A DNA stretch of 64,000 nucleotides, from contig NZ_JADBEK010000001.1 in assembly GCF_014873145.1 (NCBI RefSeq), forward strand, positions 5,642,001-5,706,000, read 5' to 3'. The notes beneath the pieces are model-generated. The model saw only the letters and a list, made by a program, of their open reading frames with translations, was not told the DNA's origin and made no database searches. The position numbers and the translations under genes are program-made. The stretch comes from Nonomuraea angiospora. Lineage in GTDB: Bacteria; Actinomycetota; Actinomycetes; Streptosporangiales; Streptosporangiaceae. Each line of letters opens with the position of its first letter. Position 1 is the stretch's first letter. Shown here in pieces: positions 12,301-18,025 of the stretch.

Positions 12301-15300
12301 GGGCGGGTCGTCCGGTCACTCCGTCGGCGCCTCGACGACCGTCTCCGACCTCGACGGCGGCGGCACGTCGAGCGACAGCGGCACGCTCTCGCTGCCCTCC
12401 CGGTCGGGAGGCACCTCCGTCTCCACCTCGGTCCTCGACATCTGGGGCGACGAGGGGCTCTCGATCGACTTCGGCCGCCAGATCCTCCTCCGGGCCACCG
12501 CGGACCTCACGGTGACCGGCTCGGAGAGCATGGCGCACGCGGTGCCGCTGGCCGGCCGGGTCCCGACCGGCGAGAACGACACGGCCACGGCGCAGGGCAC
12601 CGGGCTGTTCATGCTCTCCGAGGACGACGCCCTGGTGATGTACTCCGAGGGCGAGCTCCCGCTGCCCGGCCCCCTGGTGGGCGACGCCGTCGAGCGCTTC
12701 CTCAACGGCAGCATGAAGCTCGACCAGAGCCTCGCCGTACCCCTGGTCCAGCGGTACATCATGGACGTCGCCAAGGCGCGGGCCGCCGGCGAGGACGTGG
12801 GGTACGCCGCGCGGCACACCCCGCAGGCCCTGCTGGAGAAGATCCAGGAGCTGACCGGCCTCGGCCCGGCGGCCACCACGGCCCAGCAGGGGAACGGGCA
12901 GCAGCAGCTCGACCAGGCGCTGAGCGAGGCGACGGACCTGCTCGACCGCTCCAGGGACGTCGTGCTGGCGCCGTCGTACGACGGGACGGTGGGCCTGGGC
13001 ACGGTGGAGTCGCTCGATCTGACCGACGAGCAGGGCAATCCCGTCGACATGATGGACGCGGTGCTGAACGCCGTGCGCGCCGCCCACCCCGAGGCCGTGG
13101 ACGGGAGCCCGACCCTCCTCGACGAGCTGAGCGTCGACTTCTCCAGCGACGCCGCGCTGATCCACGTCAACGACATGTGGTCGGTACAGGGCTACGAGAA
13201 GAGCTACCACGTCCAGGTCGGCGCGCAGGCCTCGCAGGCCGAGGAGGTGACGGTCACCGCCCGGCTGGTGTACGACGACCCGGGGGACTCCCGCCGGGGC
13301 CGATTCCTCACGCACACCTCGCAGGCCGGCGCCATCAGGCAGCGCTACCGCTACACCGACCTGTCGCACTCCGAGTCGTACAACGGCTCCTACTCGGCGG
13401 GCGTGAACCAGGGCAGCGTGGACAACGGCGACGGCCACGGCGTCGGCGTGGGGACGGACCGGGGCCGCTCGTACTCGGGTTCCACCAACCGGCAGGGAAC
13501 GCGGCTGCAGCGGATGGCCGTGTTCAACGGCATGAACCGGGTCGAGCAGTCGATGACGCTGGTCATCGAGGTCACCCGCAGGCCGGTGCGCAAGGGCAGG
13601 GTCCGCTCCGCGGCCCGTCGCGCCGCGGACGCGCTCCGGCGCATTCTCCGCATCGCGCCCCCGGTCAAATACCGCGCCACACTCGTACGGCGCATCCCGA
13701 CCGGCATGATCCGGCCCGTCGCCGAGGACCCGGGGCCGGTCATCCCCGTGCTCGACCCCCGGCTGGTCGAGCTGCGTCCCGGCTACTTCCCCGACAGGCT
13801 GCGCGAGCACGCCGGCAAGCCGCTCCTCTTCGACATCATCACCTCGCGGTTCGCGAAGATGCTGGGTGCCGCCACGGTCGCGGAACGCCGCTCCGAGCTG
13901 GTCAAGCGGCTGTCGCACGACGCCCTGCTGACCGGGTTCGAGCGGATGGCGGGGCCCGCCGGCCTCGTCGTCCCGCTGGCCAGGCAGAAGTTCAAGGACC
14001 AGGGCGCGCAGGTCACGATCCGGGCCCGCCTGTCGGACTTCACCATCGTCGCCGGGCCCTTCGACGCGGAGAAGGGCGAGGTCGACAGGGCGGCCGACGC
14101 CCAGAACGCGACGGTGTCCCGCGGCCGCGCGCTGCCCGTCGGCACGAGCGGCAGCATGAGCGACGGCGACTCCGGCCTCGACGGCGGGGTGCGGGCCGGC
14201 GAGCAGGCGTCCGAGAGCGTTTCCGACCATCACGGGGCGCGCCGCGAGCGCAGCAAGTTCGAGCAGGGCAAGGCCTACGTCGTCCGGCTCAGGGTGGACT
14301 ACGACCTCACGTTCGAGCACGTGGCGCGGCTGCGGGACGGCAACGTGCACCCGGTGGGCGACCCCGTCCACATGACGGGGGCAACCAGCGGCGAGATCGA
14401 CGTGACGCTCTTCGAGGAGGAGATCGCGGAGCTGCGCTCCCGGGTGGAGTCGAACGTGCGGCTCGCGCCCGCGGTCGATCCCGGCTGGGCGACGTTCTTG
14501 TTCGCTCCGGCCGAGGGCCGCTCCGGGTTGATCCAGATCCTTCAGGACGCGCGGCTGGCCGCCCGCGAGAGCGGCATGGTGGCCCGGGTCGCGGTCCGGG
14601 AGGCGGACGGGATCCGCTGGTACCTGGCCGCCCCCGACGGCTCGGTCACCAGTGAGATGCCCGACGGCGGGTTCGCCGAGGCGTTCGCCACCCTTCCGCC
14701 CAGGCTCCTGGACGCCGCCGACCAGGCGGGCGTCGACCTGCGCGACGTCTTCATGAACTCCCACGAGCCCGGCACGTTCGCCCATCAGGTCAGGGCCGAG
14801 CTGATGGCGCGGGGCGTCGTGCCCGCCGACGTCGACAAGTCGGTGTGGCCCGCCGAGCGGCAAGCGGTGAGCCCGACGGCGGGCGGGAGCGTCGCCCAGG
14901 GGGTGACGCCCGCCGGCATGCCCTCTCCCGCGATCGAGGGCACGCCCTTCAGCCGGTCGGGCCGCCCCGACGGGGTCCCCGACCTGACCGTGGACGAGCT
15001 GCGCCGCCAGAACGTCACCCTCGGCGACCTGGGCGGCGCCGCCGCGCGGGTCACCTGGCACGGCGACATGGTGACCGTCCAGGTCCCCTCCGCTCCCGAC
15101 CAGCACGTCCGCGTGCTGATCGGAGAGCCGGGCGCCGGCAACGACGCCTCCACCGAACTGCGCGCGGGCACGCCGGACGACCCGCACGTCATGCGCTTCT
15201 GGCCGCGCGTGCACCCGGACGTCGCGTCGTCGGTCCTGGTGCACGAGCTCTCGCACGTCCTGCAGCAGACGCTCGCCGCCTCGTCGGGCGCCCCGCAGGG

Positions 15301-16771
15301 CGTGATCAGGACCTCCCTGTCGGAACACCAGGCCGAGGGCACCGACTACTGCCTGCTCCCCCGCCTGAACGAGCACGCCCACCTGTCGCGCAAGTGGCAC
15401 GCGACCTCCGACCCGGCCACGCGCTCGCTCCTGGCCGAGGCGATCGACGCCATCGCGGCCGACCTCGAACGCCGCGGCCACGCCCCGCCCGCGCCACCGT
15501 GGGGTACGGGCCCGCGGGCGCCGGCCGCCCCTCAGCCGATGAGCCGGCTCGCGCGGCTGCTCAACGGGGGAGGCCCCGTGGGGCTGGACACCTCGCCGGC
15601 CGGGCTCGGCAGGCTGGCGCAGATCGCCGGCGTCGCCGACCTGGCTCCGGCGGGACCCCTGGGCGAGTTCACGGTGTCCACGAGGAGCGGGACCTTCACC
15701 GTGGCGCTGGCCGACGCCGCGCCGGGCGCCACGGAGGTGACCGTCGACTCGCGCGCGCCGGGGCGGCTGGCGCTCCGGGTGCCCGCCGACGGCGGCGGGC
15801 GAGGGGTCGTCGAGGTGGCCGAGCAGATCGCCGCCCACGCGGCCGCGCTGGACGGCCGCCCGGCGGGGCAGGCGCTCAAGCCCGGACCGGTGGCGCCGGG
15901 CCTGACCTTCGGCACGGCGCCGGGGCAGGTGCTCGGGGTGGCCGACGCCGCGGCGCTCGCGCGGCTGCGCGGGCTGGCCCGCGCGGTCGCCGACGGCGGG
16001 TGGAGCGGCGCGGCCGACGCGCTGCGTGCCGAGGTGGCGCGGGCCGGCCTGGCGCCCGGCCAGGACGGGGCGGCGCCCCGGTTGCTGGCGCTGGCGCGGG
16101 CGGGCGAGCTCTCCCCCGCCGACGTCACGGCGATCCGCGGCCACGCGACGCTGCCGGAGACGGCCGCGGCCAGAGCCGTCGAGCGCGGAGCGGCGCTCAT
16201 GGGCGCCCGGGTCCACGACTACGGCTCGGGCCTGCTGGACATCGTGCTCCCCGACCACTCGCCCATCCCCGTCGAGGTCCGGTCGGGCCCGGCAGGGGGC
16301 CCGGGGTCGGGCCTGCTGACCGTCCAGGTGGACGGCCGCCTGACGATCGGCGCGAACGAGCGGGCCGCCGCCGCGACGGCCGCCGGAGCGGTCGCCCGTA
16401 CGCTGGGCGCGACGGCCGCCGGCGACCACGCGGCCCTGGCCGGGCTGTACGAGGCCGTGCGCCAGGCGCGCGCGGCCACCGCCCGCCAGCGGCCGGCCCG
16501 GCTCGGCGTGCTCCACGACCTGCTCGCCACCACCCGCCCCCAGGTGTGGCAGCTCGTCCCGCAGCCGCTGGCCACGGAGCTCACCATGCTGGCGGACGGG
16601 GCGCGTCCCCGGGACTGGCCCGCGTACCTGGACCGCCTGCGCGCGCTCGCCAACGCGACCGGCTGGTACCCGCCGGAAGAGCAGAAGTGCCGCTGCCCCG
16701 CCGGCGGGCCGTGCGGCTGCGGCCTGCGCGCCGGGCAGGCACCGGACGTGACGCGCACGATGGCGGTGTGA
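6356..16771 (+). CDS. Giant (3471-residue) WXG100-like, zincin-containing surface/toxin-like protein
   Basis: GTG start at 6356, preceded by GAGG. Order seen: WXG100-like helical N-terminus (residues 35-145; WETEALPDWVVHWLIPLL), a strong membrane segment (152-172) and a second hydrophobic stretch near 275-296, a Pro/Ala/Asp linker (380-645) containing six 10-residue repeats, a zincin-like module with degenerate HEITD at 868-872, a charged coiled-coil-like region (980-1060), at least six beta/Ser-Gly-rich modules (about 1275-2660), a second zincin-like module with intact HELSH at 2963-2967, and a C-terminal region ending in a CRCPAGGPCGCG tail. Architecture resembles CpnT-like and other giant actinobacterial polymorphic toxin/ESX-substrate proteins. 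The exact function is unknown; a protease or toxin that contacts other cells is inferred. Confidence 0.85.
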   Translation: MTVNAGDTGVHGSGSRNGGGLAAPRPPVRIDSDVLPAWETEALPDWVVHWLIPLLSAGQKWPGASESGLSKLAEAYDKLAEGSVSSAPAAGSATRVLLDGWISPATANFVTRATFLYGHEGGLAGVSGNARAYSQQAGNFAVETQYSKLSINVAFWVTVVAIAIALFVAFFTAGSSTAIIGPYAAGARAAITRILVRLMTLGGRELGVTQLARVTALSGATGRGLIARLLASPIGRELIEEIGEEFFIDAAAQYQQLQLGTVQDWDVNKSAASIIGAGGGALFGTALAGPVSQITSHVPGFAGRALTTGMTNTIASPAGSFIANGVVYDQWQNPFTADSLLGGFMGGAGRTGTISPFNPEVYTALAHPVTSLASAYDLAARADAGHAAGGPPGGTAEGNTAGGGPANGGPQPGTPGAVRQPDPAAPTTVRSGGPATAPAAPRPDAPATPRADGGRDADGRRTPAAPDPDATSQRRTSRGENPDQADPSAATPDQADPGATAPDQADPSATAPDQADPSATAPDQADPSAATPSQADPSAATPGQDDAAQQPAGDAGPRPDDASGRAGHPSSTGQATDGTTAPDATPAQPDNNPAQPDAQAAPDTQAVPDTQAVPDAQAAAGSTQLADDGSGQPVTTLDGSVPAGQPMPAAARARTALIGALATNFPDAVVGPAGDLLISTPGGVRVISAATMGRIRSALDMRAEEVSDLSELQAEAAAMLTVVQAEEGVQAGEPAAPATAPAPDAAPAYTSKPGTVTSRPVPGTRYVPDGRQGPDLTFDELYDAVAELLAGHFLDQGVTGFSWSQDGRTLAVHTATDGTHYFRPVIGGLSPRLMGETQVRTGKSEDDAHLVHFNPRVATDQLPRVWLHEITDTLQKLQEAGEGGRRSILPRKSGETQNACVPAWLNELAFLADKWHQAQTLPEKRLIAVDIDGVARQLREHGQTPPLPPWAPTQGNRPSLAPPLLGPNPSAKDVQAVIDALVQAEQALKIQIQSKTDSAEAARRKARQATREARKALKQHDQGRFERARKARQENRAHRATQARHTRIAKAYGPALARATQTRKAYEQLLSAMRRTGAPTRPGEVGMASIARSLANEAARRHRGYLDALSAALPPQDSLSAAMPTGPLAHHTALTTAVNNVLERHEIGYRFSPDELERALRADFHKLVSPDGVVLRVGRGSRAAEVRVRLSLADLVEVLDASVKASETMVGLFFQAGRTVTATESGSGGLPLGFNTAVLAQLLPEGEWGRTLAEMLGVGVGVVAGRNWSATGGAGMYAQGGSVADNRSESLLFDAAATWTVEIRTRKSDGWQDATVVDSGAPGDAAGQRLWVSHSFTDQAPRKLAWIDDAKRDDKLPNHVITSMTGLEGALDTVAAALGGLYDQVGAVPHDQLRTFVTEELPHRLRDAVNGDLERVFTRNGKPHARVRAETRVVLVASEPLGGATAEEWEEEVLVDFAATPGGASSGGSLEASASAGLTHPALQEIDGFGSYEPSIGPRVRGSRSASRSYSATANQQAIHPSVHRKTSPKQSYRLALETTFVVEEFGKPPVRLRPMRSTAVVSMRESAAYRFGLPVDHDALVYHDGRPLLDADGNQVLRGDPRPGPPPGRKPELPSWLGDGPGQMRGAGPGLVQEIDGLAEVRQKVMDELAERGIIPKAEGDVRQYASNTLARAAQILNLQEVTEQLSEHRIRSGYDTLAQEGITVDLVTHGLNGAPEHHMLHISLKQDFNDYRYIGYTDSETVVNLDIGSDTSARAVSQSRTYGGGASVAESDGPDQGHDGLSHEVGVSAGGSRTRTAGSSVGSTVNVVSLHESTGPVAIFSVSHDLKVDLVHNGETTPLASGRGSARLLFAADLLPAKDGSPPASIGKVSKKVLSRAKLVHWDAHGSVQGAAQKVQPGSMRRDSVAYQMFMAVLGVRNLVSHPRMLMRLLTTGLAIRPQGTPTRSSMTVTGEVGEMEVLGVVDHVKGEILFGLGSAGVSWGGSSGHSVGASTTVSDLDGGGTSSDSGTLSLPSRSGGTSVSTSVLDIWGDEGLSIDFGRQILLRATADLTVTGSESMAHAVPLAGRVPTGENDTATAQGTGLFMLSEDDALVMYSEGELPLPGPLVGDAVERFLNGSMKLDQSLAVPLVQRYIMDVAKARAAGEDVGYAARHTPQALLEKIQELTGLGPAATTAQQGNGQQQLDQALSEATDLLDRSRDVVLAPSYDGTVGLGTVESLDLTDEQGNPVDMMDAVLNAVRAAHPEAVDGSPTLLDELSVDFSSDAALIHVNDMWSVQGYEKSYHVQVGAQASQAEEVTVTARLVYDDPGDSRRGRFLTHTSQAGAIRQRYRYTDLSHSESYNGSYSAGVNQGSVDNGDGHGVGVGTDRGRSYSGSTNRQGTRLQRMAVFNGMNRVEQSMTLVIEVTRRPVRKGRVRSAARRAADALRRILRIAPPVKYRATLVRRIPTGMIRPVAEDPGPVIPVLDPRLVELRPGYFPDRLREHAGKPLLFDIITSRFAKMLGAATVAERRSELVKRLSHDALLTGFERMAGPAGLVVPLARQKFKDQGAQVTIRARLSDFTIVAGPFDAEKGEVDRAADAQNATVSRGRALPVGTSGSMSDGDSGLDGGVRAGEQASESVSDHHGARRERSKFEQGKAYVVRLRVDYDLTFEHVARLRDGNVHPVGDPVHMTGATSGEIDVTLFEEEIAELRSRVESNVRLAPAVDPGWATFLFAPAEGRSGLIQILQDARLAARESGMVARVAVREADGIRWYLAAPDGSVTSEMPDGGFAEAFATLPPRLLDAADQAGVDLRDVFMNSHEPGTFAHQVRAELMARGVVPADVDKSVWPAERQAVSPTAGGSVAQGVTPAGMPSPAIEGTPFSRSGRPDGVPDLTVDELRRQNVTLGDLGGAAARVTWHGDMVTVQVPSAPDQHVRVLIGEPGAGNDASTELRAGTPDDPHVMRFWPRVHPDVASSVLVHELSHVLQQTLAASSGAPQGVIRTSLSEHQAEGTDYCLLPRLNEHAHLSRKWHATSDPATRSLLAEAIDAIAADLERRGHAPPAPPWGTGPRAPAAPQPMSRLARLLNGGGPVGLDTSPAGLGRLAQIAGVADLAPAGPLGEFTVSTRSGTFTVALADAAPGATEVTVDSRAPGRLALRVPADGGGRGVVEVAEQIAAHAAALDGRPAGQALKPGPVAPGLTFGTAPGQVLGVADAAALARLRGLARAVADGGWSGAADALRAEVARAGLAPGQDGAAPRLLALARAGELSPADVTAIRGHATLPETAAARAVERGAALMGARVHDYGSGLLDIVLPDHSPIPVEVRSGPAGGPGSGLLTVQVDGRLTIGANERAAAATAAGAVARTLGATAAGDHAALAGLYEAVRQARAATARQRPARLGVLHDLLATTRPQVWQLVPQPLATELTMLADGARPRDWPAYLDRLRALANATGWYPPEEQKCRCPAGGPCGCGLRAGQAPDVTRTMAV
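7801..7980 (+). repeat. Six tandem 30-bp in-frame repeats coding DQADPSATAP-like units
   Basis: Six consecutive 30-bp units at 7801, 7831, 7861, 7891, 7921 and 7951 encode variants of the decapeptide DQADPSATAP, with a decayed further copy after 7980. The third to fifth copies are nearly identical at base level, so the array is recent or kept homogeneous by recombination. It sits in the disordered linker of the giant protein and probably sets its reach. A smaller repeat (VPDTQA units) follows at about 8155-8210. Confidence 0.85.
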
Positions 16772-16841
16772 GCGGGCAGTGTGGGCATGGCGGTGTGAGC
16801 GGGCGGTGTGGGCATGGCGGCGCGAGCACGGCGGCGCGAGC
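16760..16841 (+). repeat. 27-bp tandem repeat overlapping the giant gene's stop codon
   Basis: Two near-identical 27-bp units (16760-16786 and 16787-16813), each beginning ATGGCGGTGTGAGCGGGC, are followed by a degenerate third unit. The TGA that ends the giant gene lies inside the first unit, and the same TGA context recurs in the second. The repeat fills most of the gap to the next gene. Confidence 0.7.
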
Positions 16842-16902
16842 ATGACGGTGTGAGTGGGATCGCGCGTTCCGGCATGATGGGACTTCCGAGGAGAGGACGG
16901 CT

Positions 16903-17427
16903 ATGGCATTCGCGGTGGCGCGGACGAGGGACGAGGCGCATCTCTACCTCGACCTGCACCCGTGCGCCTGCGGGTCGGTGGACACGACCTGGCACAGCGG
17001 GCTGGTGAGCGTCGAGGAAGGGCTGGTCAACCGCTACTCCGGCGTGTGCGGGGAGTGCGGGACGGCCCGGGAATACCTGTTCGGCCTGCCGGAGCGTCCC
17101 GTGCTGCCCACCGGCTATCCGACATTCGGCGGGGCGGAGCCGTCCGAGCTGCTCGACGCGGGCGAATGGTTGTGGGTGGCCGACCTGAGCGCGGGCAACG
17201 TGCCGGTGGACGACCGGGCCGAGGCCCGGCGCACGCTGCGGGTCGCGACCGCGGCCGTCGAGGAGGTCGTCAAGTTCGTGCCGCCGGGCGCGGACGCGGT
17301 GCCCGACGACGGGTTCTGGTCCGAGCGCGGGCAGCAGCTGCGGGCGGCCGACCCCGGCAGGTTCCAGCTCGACCGGCTGCTCATCGTCAGGGACACCTAC
17401 CAGGACCTGGCGGGCCGGCATGCCTGA
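16903..17427 (+). CDS. Small acidic protein with zinc-ribbon-like cysteines; candidate immunity/accessory partner (copy 1)
   Basis: 174 residues, cytoplasmic by composition. It carries two cysteine pairs, HPCACGS (about residues 19-25) and VCGECG (about 48-53), suggesting a small zinc ribbon. The C-terminal half (LLDAGEWLWVADLSAG, VVKFVPPGADAVPDDGFWSE) is clearly related to the next gene, so the two are tandem paralogues. A GGAGAGGA ribosome site precedes the ATG. It lies directly downstream of the giant gene and overlaps the next gene by 8 bp. By position it could be an immunity protein or chaperone for the giant protein; no family is recognised. Confidence 0.8.
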   Translation: MAFAVARTRDEAHLYLDLHPCACGSVDTTWHSGLVSVEEGLVNRYSGVCGECGTAREYLFGLPERPVLPTGYPTFGGAEPSELLDAGEWLWVADLSAGNVPVDDRAEARRTLRVATAAVEEVVKFVPPGADAVPDDGFWSERGQQLRAADPGRFQLDRLLIVRDTYQDLAGRHA

Positions 17428-17968
17428 GCGCGCTCTCGCCCGTTCCCTCGTGGAGGCGTACGTCTACTTCGACCTGACGGCCGGCGGCGTGGAGCGGGGC
17501 GCGTCGCGCCGGGCGGTGGCCGAGCAGGACGCGGACGGCTGGGTGGTGCGGCTCGGCGGCACGGAGGTCCTGGTCCCCCGGGAGGCCGAGGTCGTGGCGA
17601 GGCAGGAGGGGCTGATCTTCGGCTCCGGCCTCTCCGAGCTGATCGACCCCGGCCAGTGGGTGCTCGTCGCCGCCACCTACGCGAGCCGGGCGCTGGAGGG
17701 CGCGCTGTTCTTCGCCGCCGGCCCCTCGGACCCCGAGGCGTTCGGCAAGGTCGAGACCGACTGGCGCTTCGCCGCCGACGCCGTGGCCGAGGCGCTGAAG
17801 TTCTTCCCCCGCGGCGCCGCCGAGCTGCCCCCTGACGCCTTCTGGAGCGAGATGGGCAGGGCGTTGCGGGAGTCGGAGCCCCATCGAGTCACCAGGCAGA
17901 AGCTGGAGAGCGATCTCGCCTTCTACCGCCAGAGTCTGAACGACTTCCACCGTCTCCACGACAGCTGA
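17420..17968 (+). CDS. Paralogue of the preceding protein; candidate immunity/accessory partner (copy 2)
   Basis: 182 residues. Related to the upstream gene product along its C-terminal two thirds: LSELIDPGQWVLVAATYA matches PSELLDAGEWLWVADLSA, and ALKFFPRGAAELPPDAFWSE matches VVKFVPPGADAVPDDGFWSE. It has lost the cysteine pairs of copy 1. The C-terminus is helical (KLESDLAFYRQSLNDFHRLH). It overlaps copy 1 by 8 bp, so both belong to the giant-protein operon. Tandem divergent copies beside a toxin-like gene are usual for immunity genes, but this is inference. Confidence 0.8.
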   Translation: MPERALARSLVEAYVYFDLTAGGVERGASRRAVAEQDADGWVVRLGGTEVLVPREAEVVARQEGLIFGSGLSELIDPGQWVLVAATYASRALEGALFFAAGPSDPEAFGKVETDWRFAADAVAEALKFFPRGAAELPPDAFWSEMGRALRESEPHRVTRQKLESDLAFYRQSLNDFHRLHDS

Positions 17969-17988
17969 GGGCCGGTTCGGTCAAACGA

Positions 17989-18015
17989 TTGATCTCCGGG
18001 TCGCATCTGTAATAT
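17989..18015 (+). promoter_or_regulatory. Likely promoter of the secreted beta-helix gene
   Basis: TTGATC (17989-17994) and TAATAT (18010-18015) lie just upstream of the ATG at 18026, with a short 15-bp spacer. The -10 box is only 10 bp from the start codon and no Shine-Dalgarno sequence is present, which suggests a leaderless or very short-leader mRNA. Confidence 0.45.
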
Positions 18016-18025
18016 TTTATCGATC

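Noticed and set aside
10874..16843. Very long open frame (1989 codons) on the minus strand opposite the giant gene
   Set aside because: It is the shadow of a GC-rich gene: composition is dominated by Arg, Ala, Gly, Pro and His with no domain, and the plus-strand frame shows clear motifs (HELSH, membrane segment, repeats).
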